NCBI GenBank assembly: GCA_905183005.1
Contig: CAJJDO010000026.1
Coordinates: 643,412 to 707,411, forward strand
DNA from: Paramecium pentaurelia
Taxonomy: Eukaryota > Ciliophora > Oligohymenophorea > Peniculida > Parameciidae
DNA length: 64,000 bases
Reading direction: 5' to 3'
A program made the translations under genes and the position numbers. The notes beneath the pieces are model-generated. The model did no database searches and was not told the DNA's origin. It was given only the letters and a program-made list of their open reading frames with translations. Below are positions 25,978 through 39,719 of the stretch, in pieces (the first letter of the stretch is position 1; every line of letters starts with the position of its first letter).

Positions 25978-27687
25978 TCAATTTTAATGATTATTCATTG
26001 CCAAATCCCAAAATTATTCTACACCTTTTTCTGCTAATATTCTCTTTCCTTCTGCTTCATTTTTTATTTCTATTGTTTTCCATTTATTAAATGCATGTTA
26101 TTTAGATACACCTTCCCAAACTAATGTACAACCTGATTTTTAATCATTACATCTCCATTTTATTCTATTTAATAACAATTTTTTATAAAATTTTATTCCT
26201 TTTGGTCCACCTTCTGCTACTACTATTGATGGTACTAATTATTATCCATTCTAAGAAGCTATTAAACATACTCCTTATAAACTCACTTATTAAGCATTCA
26301 TATCTACTTTAAATTTTAATTTTTTAGATTCTAAATTAGTTGATGATAAATCATCATCTATTCTAAATACAGCAACTCTTATTTCTTATGCAGAATCTTT
26401 TTACCATTTTAATTTTAATTTATCACCTCTTTATTCTTTAGTTAATTTTCTTTCTTCATTTTATTTTATATGTTTATCTAATCTAGCTTAAATTTATCTT
26501 CTAACTTCTTATTCTGCCTTACTTGGATCTATTTATGCTTCTGCTCCTAAAATTGCCATCATATTTTATAATGTTATTCTTGGTGGAGATGGTTTCTATA
26601 AACCTAATCTTATTTTATCTTATTTCTCTTTCTGAATATCCATACGTAATTTTCTTAATCTTTTTTTCCTTTCCTTTTTTGTTAAAAATGATGGTAAAGC
26701 AGCTTTTTCTCTATTCTATACTAATTCACTAATAACAAATGGTTTAGGATGCTCTAATAATTTAGTTATCTTATCCAATAATATATTTGTATCTGTATAT
26801 TATAATTATTCTAAAAATGTAATATTCCTTTAAATCTCTTCTTAAGTATGGGCTGTAGCAGGTTATTTATGTTCTTATTCATTTTCTATATTTATTGGAA
26901 TATAATTTGCTTGATTCTCTGGAAATAATGGTATATCCCACCATTCTATATTAGGAATAGGATCATGATGTTTCCTCTTAACACATACTCTTTTAAAATT
27001 TGTTTAATTTGTTGTTGTTATTGTTGTTGTTAAATTCTATATATCTTTTTCTAATACTTTTTCTTCATCTTAATTTTCAATTTAAATAGAAGTTTATTAT
27101 TATACTTATTCAACATCCTTATTACCATTTTCAATAAAATTAAAAGCTAATAATTTTCTTTTTTATCTTTTTATATTACTACTTTGAATTGTAACATTTT
27201 TATCTAAAAATCGTCCCTTATCATTTAAAGCATCCTTTAAATTATTTTAAATTTTCAACATCTCTTAAACTTTCTCATGCTTCTACTTTTCTTAATTGAT
27301 TTTTAGAGACTTAGCTTAACCATTTAGTCTAATAATTTTCCCAGATATATCTTTTAATTTACCTTCCTCTGTTTCATAAATTCCTTAAGGCAAGGATTTA
27401 TCGATTGATAATTTAGGCTCTTTTACAATTTATATTTTTCCTGATTCTTTTAATTTTTATATTGCCTTTTCTTTCTTCTTCTTATGTTTAAGATAAGCAA
27501 CTAAACTATCAGTATCTGGACCTAAAACTGCTTTGTATTTGGCATCAATAGGCATTGTTAACAATTTTCTATTCAAATCTGGTTATTTAAGTCTTGAATT
27601 CAAATTTTATGTTTGGACATTTTAAGGCTTCTTTTCTAAAAATTATGGTGTCTAAACATCCTTACTAACACCTTTATTCTTACTCAT
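25978..27687 (-). CDS. PRPF3: U4/U6 snRNP component Prp3
   Basis: Intronless, 569 aa, ATG at 27687. The order of conserved blocks matches Prp3: IPNIEWWDIPLFPE, LLEHPKPFVISELVQNREKA, FLTKKERKKRLRKLR, DKIRLGLQKPSPPRITLQNMM, AQIDPSKAEQEVRRQIQARL, then the C-terminal alpha/beta domain with KKLKFKVDMNAQQVSLQGVC, VAEGGPKGIKFYKKLLLNRI and KWR. The N-terminal half is charged and low-complexity, shorter than in animals. In the spliceosome Prp3 binds the U4/U6 duplex and helps hold the tri-snRNP; it acts in the nucleus. Context: a CDPK gene 114 bp downstream on the same strand and a small ORF upstream. Gln is encoded largely by TAA/TAG. Identification is secure from the WWD, EHPKP and GGPKG motifs. Confidence 0.93.
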
Positions 27688-27780
27688 GTTTATAAAAATA
27701 ATATTTATAATTATAGTAACATTAAGTTTAAAGGATAAAGCAAATGAATTTTTACAATTTTTACATTAAATTAATATTAA

Positions 27781-28236
27781 TCAATCATTCCTTATCCTCA
27801 TTTTAGCTAATTTTCTTTATATATTTCTTCGTCTATCTTTATACTTTTCCTAATTTACTTTTTTTTATAATTTAAGAACCTTATATTCATTATACAGTTA
27901 AGTTATTGAAGAAAAGAAATCAAAATGTGATATCTTCTTGATTGATAAAAATAATGTATATTTTTTTATGTTGAACACCTTATATCTTATTAAAACTTTA
28001 ATATTTATTCTTAAAATAAATGCTCTTTGATTCTTTAATAATTTATCTAATTGAATAATATTTTAGTTTTTCCAAAATAAAATGTCTAATCTATAAGTGT
28101 TCTACCTTTCTTTCCCTTAATAATAATAGACTTTCCTATGGATTTGATTTATTTTACAATAAGATCCAGCAATTTGGTATATTTTTTTAAATTACCATTT
28201 GTGTTATAATTTCTAACTTGATATTGATTTCTTCAT
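27781..28236 (-). CDS. Small basic hypothetical protein, 151 aa
   Basis: An uninterrupted 152-codon frame runs from ATG at 28236 to TGA at 27781. The protein (MKKSISSQKLQHKWQFKKIY...) is rich in Lys, Arg, Tyr and Gln and ends in a strongly basic helix (EKYKDRRRNIQRKLAKMRIR). No signal peptide, membrane segment or known motif is visible. A second minus-strand frame over the same bases is also open for about 100 codons but lacks a good start. A basic tail could suit a nucleic-acid or ribosome-associated protein, which is only a guess. It sits 94 bp upstream of the Prp3 start on the same strand. Confidence 0.45.
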
Positions 28237-28795
28237 TGTGTATGTTTCACAAATCTATCATCAACTATTTTAATAATTAATTAAAAAAAACATCAAGATT
28301 TACTCATAACCATTTTTCAAAAAGAAAAAAAATTAAAAACATACCAATCATCATCTTAATCAAACAAGAAAAGGTAGTCTTTATCACTTTCAGTAATTTA
28401 AAAAAATGATATCCAGTAGATATTTAATTTTATTATAAATTAGTTACAAAATAATATTCTCTCAGTTCATGCTACTTAAAAACAACTTAAATACTAATTC
28501 TAATAATATTATATTATTAATTAATAATTAATAATTTTATAATTGCACTAAATAGTAACAAACTTTGTTTTAATCATCTCTATTACTTTTAATATTAATT
28601 GATAAAATGTTAAAAAGGCAAAATAATTGGATTGTTGTAATATACTACACTAATAGAAATTGATTTAGATTTTATTTAATTTATCATATTAATAAACTTA
28701 TATATATCAATTTCTTAAATAATGATTTAATTTAACACTTATTTATAATATTGTTTTTCTGAAATTGATAAAAGTAGTTAATAAATACTATCATT
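28237..28795. other. Divergent intergenic region upstream of the IP3R-type gene
   Basis: About 560 bp, very AT-rich, with long A and T runs. No coding frame or RNA gene is supported. It would contain the promoters for the small basic protein (minus) and the Ca2+ channel (plus). Confidence 0.45.
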
Positions 28796-31700
28796 ATGGT
28801 TTAGATTAATTAATTAATTATTTTATCCGAAATCGAATGGACTAGGATGAAAGTTGGGGAAGTTTATAGCAAATAATTCATGAGGATGAAAAGTATTTAT
28901 ATATTGTCAATAATTCTTAGTTAAAATAATGTTCGATAAGGCGATATTATATATTTAAAATCATATTTACCAGATGATAATAAAGGTCTTATATCTGGTG
29001 AAGGATTTGCAACAAATAAGTTGGAGTGTCTTCTCCTTTAAAAATATTCAAACGAATACTTTAATTCAAAAGAATTTGTCACTAATAAGTAAACGGATAG
29101 TTTGGTTAATAAATAAGCTGAATGGAATATATTTAAATGCTTGTTCAGAATTCTAGATAGCAATCGTTCTATCTATGAATAAACTAAAAATGAATTCGTT
29201 TCTGATTAATTAAAAGAAAATGAAGAGCAGAATGAAAGTGAAAAAAATATCATTTATGGTTAAGAAATATAATTGCTTCACTTATATTCAAAATGTTTCT
29301 TAACTCTCAACAGTTAAGTCTTGGCTAAAGAAAATTGCTGCCGTGAACTTAGATTAGAATAAAGTATTACTTCTAATTCTAATTTTATGCTTTAATCTAA
29401 TACAAAAAGTTATGGTGAACCTGTTTTGTATGGAGATATTCTATATTTAAAGAGTAGTGTGATTCATCTTAATAAATGGGGATTAGGAATTTAATAGACA
29501 AGTCCTTATTCTGAAGTTCATGCCTCTTAAATAGCATCAACTTTGAGAATATGTAATTATCTAGAAAATGAGAATGAGAATATTATAATGAATGGGGATA
29601 TTATTGTATTTAAGAATAGACTATTTGGAGGGTATTTAAGTATTAAAAGACAGTTCTCATCAACAAAGTTAATGGAAAAAAGATAAATATATAAAAAAGA
29701 TTAGTTGTTAGAATAGAATTATATAAATCTAATATAGTTAAAATAATAAGAAAATTTAGATAAAATGTTTCATATTACATTAGAAAGTGAATTATAATTA
29801 AATTCATTATGGTAATTAATAGGTATAGCAAGTTAATCTACTCAATAATAAAATAATAAAAAGGATAGAAATAGAGTTTAAAAGAGTTATTTGATAAAAA
29901 ATGTCTTAACAGGGACATTTTTATACTTAGAAAATGAATAATTACATGCTTCATTTGATCGTTTACAACCTAAATTTGAATTTTAAATAAGAAACTTATA
30001 AAAAACTGAATAATAAATTAATTTAGGTGAGTTTTATAGAATCTTAAGAATATAAGAGAATCCATAATTATCATAATTCTAAACATTTGTAATATAATGT
30101 AATAATAGTAATGAAGTAAATATAACTACTAATTGTTAAAAAACATAATTTGATTAGTAACTATTTAAAGTAGCAAGAGGACCTTATTAAGATGCTATGG
30201 CTGCAAATAAAATATAATCATTTTACTTTGGAATAGTTGACTTTTACATATTTTTATAAGATTGGGCTTTAGATAAAGATTTAAAATATTAATATAATTT
30301 AGCATTTTAGAATTAAAAATAATTATAAGATGAAATCAATTAATTTGAAAAGCTTTTATATAATATGAATGTATTTTTAAGTTAAGAAAATTCAATATAA
30401 GAAATAAAATAATGTCAATTTAATTTATGTTAATATGATGTTTTAGATTTACTTATAAAATTACAATAATTAGTAAATTTAATATCAAATCAAGAAAATA
30501 AATGGGCATCTAGTTATAGTGATAAAACAGCATAAAGAATTGCTAGATAGAAATTTGATCCTGTTGCTTCTATTAAAAAGAAAAAACAATTTAATTTGGT
30601 TGAAGAAATTTATTAAACAATATATTCAATCATCTTTGATAATGTTGATTGTTGTAATTATGTTATACAAGAAGATTCTATAATAGATTTTCTTTTTAGT
30701 CAATTAAATTAATTTAGAGAATAGATTGAAAAAATGTTTAAGTAAATAGTTTCTAAAGCTAAATATAATCCAATTATTGCTAAAAAATGGATAAATAGAA
30801 TATAGATGATTAAAGAAGAGAATTTAGAAGATTAAATGTTTATAATAACAATTATTAATTTATTTATTTCATCATCTTATCACATTAGTGTTGAATGTTA
30901 AAATTTATGTAGGAAAAATCTCTTTATTAATAATAAATGTAAATTATTAAAATGTCTCATCATAGAAGAATTACCAATTATATAAATAGAAGCTGATGCT
31001 TATGAGTTTTAGTAAAATAATTAAAAATTTTGTGAAGACTATCATAAATATTATTTGAATTTAAGATAAAATTAAATAGCAATAGAATATTTTATTAAAC
31101 ATGATTAGGAAAGACTTTATCGTAAATATGAATAATATCTATTAAATTTATTGAATTTATATGCAAAGATGTGTAGAGGTAGAAATTTTAAGAATATGAA
31201 TTTAATTAAGAATGTAGCAGGTATTAATTATTAATTCTTTGATTCAATAATAAAGTCAATTCATAGTTTATAATGTAAATAAGTTATCATAGAATTGTTT
31301 TCATCATTATATTTTGATATTGATCCTTTGACTAAAATTTCAGTATTTGAAAATACATGTTATCTTAGATAGGCTTTAGGGGATTTTGATAAAGAATTAG
31401 AATCAGGCAGATACTTTTATGAAAATATTTCATCTAATATACTAAAAAAAACAGATTCTTATTAAAATTTTTAATAAGATACTTTAAGAACTTAAGAAAA
31501 TATGTAAGAACTTTTACTTCTCAAATCCTTTTCATCTCATATAATTACAAATCAAAAATATCATGAATATTTTATTAACTTATTTTTATAATAAGAATAC
31601 CCAACTATTTTAACTGAAGATTCTAATAGTTCACTTAAATACAAAGAAATTTCTAAGATTTAATTAAAATTTTTTTTAAGTGTAATACGTATTATAAAAG

Positions 31701-34700
31701 ATTCAATTGATTTAGGATATAATACATTAAATAAAAATAGAGAAATATAAGAAACCTTACCAAATATTTTCTTTATTTTAATTATTCAATTAAATAATAA
31801 ATTTAAGACATTTGAATTTTAAGAAGATAAAGCTTTTATTTTAAATTTAAAAAATATGTAATAAGCTTAGAGTAAATAAATTTCATCATTATTTGAAAGA
31901 TTTAATTTAAGATTTAATTAATCTTGGATTGCAGATTTTTTGTTATGGTCTACATCTACATGTAATGATTAAGATTTAATAGAATAGATATTTTAAGAAG
32001 CATTAAATATCTATTAAGTATTATTTTATTTATAGGCTAATTTATAAGTCTTATAATATTTGACTTAAAAAGAAAGTTCAATGAATGAATTATTTGCAAA
32101 TCATGATTCAATTTTATTTCATTGTTTATTTGGAGCAACTAAATTACCAAATTTAAATAATGAAATTTTGCAATATCTTATTTTAAGTTTTAATAATTAA
32201 TAATATGATCTTTAAGAAATTAAAGAAGTAGAAATTCTAGATGATGAAATAGAACGTAAATATTTTGGAATTGTTAATGGACATTATGAGGCATAAGGTG
32301 ATTAAGGACCAAAAGAAATATAATAATATGTTAAATAAGCAGTTAAATTTGTTTAAATTGATTAATAAAATAATAAGAAATTAGATGAATTTGAAAAATC
32401 ATTCTTAAAAATATCTTAATATATTTAGAAAATAAATTCATTATTTGAAAGTATAAGAATATACAATTAGTCTTATACTAAATCACTTTAAAATATGATT
32501 AGAAATGCAGGAATACATCTTATTTTTATTGAATTTTTTATAAATTCTGATCAAATTATTGAAAATGAATAAGTTGTATATTTTTATAGAAATTTCTTAA
32601 AATTTTGGGAGAATTTTCTTAAGGACAATCAGACAAATTTTTAGATATTAATACCATATCTAGATTAACTATTAAAAATTATATTATTGCCATAACCCCA
32701 ACATGATAACTTTTTATATAAATCTTTATAAATTTCTAAACTATAATTAGATAGTGCTTCAAATATCATTATTGATATAATTATGAATATATGTAAATCA
32801 CTAAATTTAAATGAAAAAGTAATTCATATAAGAGCTGCTAAATAATATTTAAAAATCTTAAAAGAATTTACAAAAACCCCTTCAAAACCTAAATTTAATC
32901 ATTTAAGTAATCAAAAATAAATCTTACATTTAATTCTTCAAAATTTTAGAAATCTTATAGATCCTTTATAATATTTTGAAGATAAAAATCTAAAAGATAA
33001 ACAAATATAATCCAATTATCTAAGATATTATTAACTAAAACTTCATTCTACTGCTCTCAATCTAATCTCAGAAACTTGTTAAAATTATTATTTAGGAATT
33101 TCTGAAACTTAAAGAATATTACTTTTTGAATAATTAACATCAGTATTGCAGAATGAACCATATATTGTAAAAGCTGCTTATTTAAAATGTATCTTTGAAT
33201 TATACATTAATTTTGTTAAATCAAATAATCTAATAGGAGATCTAATAGATAATTATCAACTTAAAGAATTATTTACATCAATTATTATTCCAGATTTATA
33301 AAAGATGTAATAATTTTAAAAAAGTCATAATTTAGAAAATCTTATATTACTAAACAATAAAGAGTATTGGAAATATATACTATATGTCTTTGAATTTCTT
33401 ATTTCAGTTATTGATGAATTTAGAGTTCCAGAAAGACAAAATGATATTAATTTTGTTGAAGAATATACTAAGATAAATACATTAATTAAAGGAATATTAC
33501 TAAATTCTTCTAGTCCATTGATATAAGAAAAAAGAGAATATATATAATAAATATCTGAAATAATTGACTTATTTGTTAAGAATCTATACGATTTCAATCT
33601 TTAAAATAGATTATAAATATATTGTATTAGATAAAAGATTTCAGTCTAATTTTTAATAGACTATGTTGAATAAATGAATTAGAAAGATAGAATATACAAA
33701 TTAAAAGAAATATGTAATCAGAATAACAAGATTTACATAAAATAATTAGATCTTAGTCTTATTAGATCTAACAAGGCTTCTCATTATTAAAATGCAGAGA
33801 ATTGGATTGATTTTAAAAAAGCATTTAATTCTTAAATTGATTTAAATGAAACTACAACTTAAGCATAAGAAAGATTGAAAGAAGAATTAAACTTATAAGT
33901 TTTAAAGGAGAAATTTTAGGAGAGAAAAGAAGAAGAAATTAAGAAGACTTTCTTAAAAAAAGGATGTTAAGGTGAAATTTTAAATCCATTATCAGAAGAT
34001 GTACAAATATTATTCTTTTTACATGAATTAAGTTAATAAGTAGATAGTTTACTTTAAGAAGAGAAATTTAAGGAATTTATAATCAAATGTAAATAAATAT
34101 TTTCATAACATCCTCATTATTTAATTAAATTATGTAAAATATTTTTGGAAATGAAAAAACCAGTTAAGAATTATATAAATTAAGGTGAATTAGATGAAGA
34201 AGATGATATAAATGAAAGGGGAAATCAAAAAGATTATTAGAATACTATTGAAAAATTTACAACATTCCAAAATATAATATCTGAATGTGATATTCATGTT
34301 ATTGCAATTGAGTAATTAAATCATTAAAACACAATTGAATAATTAGATTGTTTAACTTTGATACATCTTTTATTAGACTTTGGTAATTCATAAGTACAAC
34401 AAAGATTTTACACCTTATTATAGAATCATAAGAAACATAAGAAAATATTCATATAATTCTTTAAAGATTTTTATAGTACTGATGTAGGTATAAAGTTGGA
34501 AGAATTAAGTTTATCTAAGAATACTAATTATTTACATATTTGTATTAAAGTTTTATAAGTTTTATAAGGATTATGTGAGAATGTTCATATAGAATTTTAA
34601 AAATTTTTGAGAATTCAAAATTAATAAGATTCAATTACAAATAATTTTAATTTTGTTTTAGAAACTACTAATTTATTGGTTAATTTTTTATCAGATAAAT

Positions 34701-37003
34701 CTGTAGATAATTTAAAGAAATGGGAATTATATTAATAAGGTTTATTAAGTTTAATAGAATTTTCAACTGGTCTTAATGAAAATAAAAAAGAAATCACAAA
34801 AAATTCTAGATTATTTTCAGGATTTAATGAATTATTTAATCATGTAGATTTAGATAAAGCCTTAGTTCCTTAATCGAAAAAAATATAAAACATTTATTTT
34901 TAATTATTGTAAACTCTATACATTTACATTTAATTATTAATATCATTATTGGAAGGTAATGCAAATGAAAATAAACAAGTATATAAATTCTTATTGGAAA
35001 ATTTAAATAATGAATTTCTTATGTCATTAGCAAAAAAAATATATAATATAAGAATCAATCCTAAAAAATCTGCAATTTGTGTTGATAAATATTGCAGACT
35101 TCCATGTAAAGACAATTTATGTAATAAAAGTTTCTGTATAAATGGTTATAAAACAAGAGAGGATTCTTTATTAATTGAGACAGGCTTAAATATTTTTATT
35201 ATCGGTTTAAAGCTATCTAATTATAGTAATGATTAAAAATTTAAAATATTTTAATTTGAAAGTATGACAATAGAAAAAGATTTGATTTAAGAAGAATAAA
35301 TTTACTAAAATATAAGTTTGAGAAATGTAATTGAAAAAACATTTTCAATAAGTCAACATCCTGAATATTATTAAAGAGTTGTTGATACTTAGTAAGTGAA
35401 TAACGAATTATTTGATGAAATTAGTGAAGAAAGATAACATACAGAAGCTAAATTAGTTTAAGTATCAAGAGAAGATGAATTCTTTTTATTTTATAGAGAA
35501 TTTATTGGAAGAATAGAAGTAGTAAATTAATTTGGTTAAATAGAAAGAATTCTATTTTAGAAACCTTTTGTTTGCAAATATATGACATAAAATATTAAAT
35601 AAAATTTAATTTATGAATCTAATAGAGAAACAGACGAGGATAGAATTACAAGTTTTTTGGAAAATATCAATTTTTATCATTCTTAAATGGCTCATTATTA
35701 AAATGTTAGTACTATACCTATTATGCATTTTGGATAAAAACATTGGAGAACTTTAAAAGATATATCTTACATTCTTTGTATGGTTATTGTATTATTCTTT
35801 ATTTTACTGCCTGATGATATAGCAGATGGAAATTTGGTTTAGGGAGATAATGATGAAGACGAAATAATTACTGATTCAAAAAAAGTATAAATAGTATTGT
35901 ATTTAAATAATGTAAGTCATATATTTTAAGTAGATAATAACTGTGATTCAATTAGTATTAAATTTGATTATTATTATATTTTGTGCAATAGAAAGATACC
36001 CTATTGCAGTTAATTTTAGAAGAGGAGAAACTAATGTGAAATAAATTCAGAATCTAAAAATTGAAGCAGGATTTAAGATACCAGAATATAAAAAGAAATA
36101 TTATGAATTTGTAGGATATATGGAAAATAATTTTGAAAAATAATAAGTTAAGAAAAATCCATTTAGAAAAATAATTGTATTATTATTGATTGATTTCGAT
36201 AATTTCTATAATGTAAAATAACATATTAATTATATAGCTTATAATATTTGGAATTACTGCTGTTGCATTTTTTAATAATTATGTTTATGCAATATTATTA
36301 TTAGACATTGTAAAAAGATCAGAGGTTTTGTAGAATATCATTAAAGCTTTTACTGAAAATACTAAAAACCTATTAATATTTGGACTTTTAGGACTTATTG
36401 GATTGGTTTTATATGGATTTTTAATAAAATTATCATTTAGTGAAGATTTCAAGGATGACACAAAATTTGCTTCAGATTCATTAGGTTATTCAATAGCACA
36501 TGTTATAAATTTCGGTCTAAGAAATGGTGGTGGAATTGGTGATACTCTATCTGATTATGCTGATCCTTTTGAAGATCCAGCAAAATATTGGAAGAGATAT
36601 TTTTTTGACATCACTTTTTTTATTATCTTTAATATCTTGTTTTTATAAATGATTTTCGGTATCATTGTTGATAAGTTTGGAGAATTGCGTGATGAGAGAT
36701 AAGAACTTTTGAAAGATATCTAAGGAAAATGTTTTATTTGTAGTCTCGATAGAAATGAGATTGATTCTAAGTAATTTTATATCTTATATATTTAGAACTA
36801 AAAATGGATGGTATTAACATATATATTTGGAACATAATGTGTATCATATGCTTTTCTATTTAATATATATTAAGAAAAAACCAATCACTGAATGTAATTA
36901 ATTGGAAAAGTACATCAAAGATTAAATGGAAAATAGATTATCCGAATTTCTTCCAGTAAAAATGACATACGAACTTCAAAATTAACAAAAATAATAACAA
37001 TGA
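28796..37003 (+). CDS. IP3-receptor-type intracellular Ca2+ release channel
   Basis: Predicted 2706 aa. The N terminus (about 45-330) has MIR-like beta-trefoil segments such as QGDIIYLKSYLPDDNKGLIS and YGDILYLKSSVIHLNKWG. A very long helical region typical of RIH/RIH-associated solenoids follows. The C terminus holds the channel: first membrane helix near residue 2325 (ISYILCMVIVLFFILL), FGITAVAFFNNYVYAILLL, LLIFGLLGLIGLVLYG, the selectivity filter GGGIGD near 2556 and pore helix FFIIFNILFLQMIFGIIVD. Then come CFIC (near 2624) and a His pair (HIYLEH), the C2H2 linker conserved in IP3 receptors. Three introns (37, 25 and 25 nt) lie near the C terminus and restore the frame exactly. It should release Ca2+ from internal stores. 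IP3-binding Arg/Lys residues were not verified, so it may be an IP3R/ryanodine-type hybrid, as known in Paramecium. Confidence 0.9.
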
Positions 37004-37142
37004 TTTTTATATAAGGTATTATCCAGATATTAATTTTTAATTTATGATATACAATCTTTTTATTTTATTAAGTATTTTATTTACTCCTAATATAATATCA
37101 TATTTGAAAATCAATAATCATTTATAAATTAAATTTTCTGAT

Positions 37143-38046
37143 TCATCTAATTTTAATCATCTATTAATATTAGATAAATTATAATTGATTTTCATATTTA
37201 GCTTTGTAAAAATAATAGATTTCTTAAAAGGAGAACATAATATCAATATGTAATGATCTTTAATCAAAAACATGTCTCTTTCTACAAAATTTAAAATATT
37301 TAATATTCATAATAATCTTCTGCTAATATTTTTCACATATTTTCTTTATCAATTTATAATTGATACCTTAAATCTAAGTTATCTTGTTAAATTATTCTTA
37401 AAAATACAAGTTTAGACTGTTTTTTTATCATATTATTAATAATTTTTATATGATTTTGCATCTCCTATTTTAATATAATAAGTATTGGTTCTTCTAAATG
37501 TAAGTTAATTCAAGACTTTCTTTTCATATTAGAATCTTAGATATTGTGTATTTTCTAATAGTTCCTAATTTGTAACAATTCACCTACATCACATTTTTTG
37601 AGATTTGATCTTTAATTTTCTTTCTCTTTTTCTATCTATTTATTATATTAATTAAGTTATTCTTAATTAAATTAAAGTTCTTTTAGTTTTTTTTAAGAAA
37701 CTTATAATTCAAATGAATTATTTAACAATTTCATTTTTTATTTTATAGATGATTCTTCATATTTGATTGTTATGATTTCATTTTATAAGTCATTAGTATT
37801 ACAATTATCATATTCTTGTTTCAAATTAGCATCATCAATAATCTATTCTTAATACATAATACTATAAAATTCTTACAAAATTCATTTCAATCTAATGTTA
37901 CTACTTTACTTAGTATCATATTATTGAAATTACAATAAAATAGTTTATTCTAATGATTATCCAAATGAAGATTGTTTTAAATCATCTAATAATTATAAGT
38001 GTCTAGCTGCGAATGTAATTATTAATAAAAACTATATAATTTTCAT
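37143..38046 (-). CDS. Secreted coiled-coil protein, trichocyst-matrix-like
   Basis: Predicted 275 aa after introns of 30, 23 and 23 nt. ATG at 38046 opens a signal peptide (MKIIQFLLIITFAAR). A segment SSFGQSLEQTILLQFQ follows, resembling the FGxTxLxTIxLQ block of trichocyst matrix proteins, then a coiled coil rich in Gln/Lys/Glu (KLKELQFNQEQLNQYNKQIE). The last ~70 residues are basic and Tyr/Phe-rich, unusual for this family, so the 3' exons are less certain than the 5' part. If correct it is granule cargo like the gene at 141-1360 but strongly diverged. The gene converges with the Ca2+ channel gene, whose stop is 139 bp away. Confidence 0.55.
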
Positions 38047-38464
38047 GATTAAATTACTAATCTAATATATAATTTATTATATGTCAGAATCAAAATGATT
38101 CACAAAATGCTCAGTCATATTAGAATTGAAATACTTTCAAGAATTATTGTATTGATCTATTTAATTTATTAATATAAGATTTATTGTTTTAATAGTCAAA
38201 ATCAGTTTATTTTTCTAATAATAAGTAAAGTCTATTATAATCTAAATTATTATTTCAAACATCTTTTTTAATGATCTCTAAATGAAAATGAAAACCTTTA
38301 TATTAATAAAGAAGACATTTAGTATTTTTTTCAAATTAATCATAAATTTTTAACAATAAAGTATAATAATTTAAATTTATTCTCACTTTTATACTTAAGT
38401 CTAGTTCAAAAAGAAGGAATATTATAATAGATAAGTATTATAATTTTAATAATTAAACAATTTA
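38047..38464. other. Divergent intergenic region
   Basis: About 420 bp between the starts of the secreted protein gene and the coiled-coil gene. AT-rich, with no protein-like frame or RNA gene seen. Confidence 0.45.
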
Positions 38465-39352
38465 ATGAGAAGTAACAGCTAGTAATAATAGTCCACATAA
38501 TAATTAAAAGAAGTAATTTGAAATTATAAAATCAAGACAATACATAAATTACAATAAAGAGATGCATCTTATAGGTTGGAAATATCTAAGTTAAGAAAAT
38601 AATTAAATGAAAGAGATCATGAATATAAATAAGCTTTAGAAGAATTATAAGAATTAAAAAGAATTTAACAAAGGGTATTTGTAAACTCTTATTTATAGGA
38701 TAATCAATATATTATGAAAATAGACAATTATGTCATGAACTTAAAATAAAAATTACATAAAGCAAACATTAAAATAGGTTCACTTGAATCAAAATTATCA
38801 TCCTCCAGAGCTAAATAAACTATTTCATATGAAGAAATGACTAATCATAATGATACATTTTAAACAGAAGTCTCATAAATATCAACATATCAACCCATAA
38901 TCAAATAATAATCAAATCGTCCCAATTAAACTTATGCTTCTAATAAACCAAAATTAATTTGTAAACCTGTTAAATTTTAACTGCCATACCCAAATACAGG
39001 GTTTACAGAAAATTAGGATATTAATGATAATTCTTCATTTATCAAACCAAGTCCATTATAAGAATAAATTTTAAATAGAATCCTAGATGATGAAGAATTC
39101 TCTGCCAATTTATCCTAAAAATTAGTTTAATTCTAAAATGAATCATATTCATAAAAAAATAAAACTTAACCAATTACATTCACTTGCAATTCCAGACAAA
39201 GTAACTTTAGTTTTGCCAATAGTGAAAAGAAACCAACAAATAATGATAAGTCTGTAAAAGGATCTAATAGATAATGTAATTATATTTTATTATATAAAGA
39301 TCATTCTGTTTCTACAGATGATAAAGAAAATGCGTACTAATATTGTAATTGA
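38465..39352 (+). CDS. Coiled-coil protein with disordered C terminus, 287 aa
   Basis: ATG at 38465 (MRSNSQQQQSTQQLKE), one 24-nt intron near 38510, TGA at 39352. Residues about 15-75 form a coiled coil (YRLEISKLRKQLNERD, YKQALEELQELKRIQQR) and about 80-115 a second one (YVMNLKQKLHKANIKIGSLE). The rest is Ser/Asn/Gln/Pro-rich and probably disordered. A possible further 24-nt intron near 39275 is in frame and has no stop, so both spliced (279 aa) and unspliced forms read through. Coiled-coil plus disorder is common among ciliate basal-body and cortex proteins, but no specific role can be assigned. Confidence 0.7.
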
Positions 39353-39719
39353 TTTTCTGTTATAAATAAAAATTGAATATAATAATTATAATTTCATTTT
39401 TTCCTCCTTCTCATTTTAATTTTACTAAATTCTATAGATGTTATTCTATAAAAATGAATTATTGCTATATTTTTTATAGATGATAATCATATATAAAATT
39501 ACAGAAACCTTATAATAAATATAAATTAATTATCTCCTCTATTAGTATTCATAATTGTGGATAACAATTTACAAACTAAAAATTTTAAAAACAATTTTTT
39601 TACAAATAAAATTTTGATTAAATCAGTTTTATCATTTTATATTAGATTATTATGACAGTATTATATTTAAATTGGAATTTTAATAAATTTGTTTTATTAA
39701 TATAAATTCATAAATTATA
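39353..39719. other. Intergenic region
   Basis: About 370 bp between two tandem genes; AT-rich, with no supported feature. Confidence 0.4.

Noticed and set aside
26124..26732. Plus-strand hydrophobic frames across Prp3
   Set aside because: They are reverse-complement shadows of the Prp3 coding sequence; the hydrophobicity comes from reading Lys/Gln codons backwards.
33325..33597. Minus-strand frame inside the Ca2+ channel gene
   Set aside because: Antisense to a long, motif-rich coding region; its boundaries are TAA/TAG, which are not stops here.
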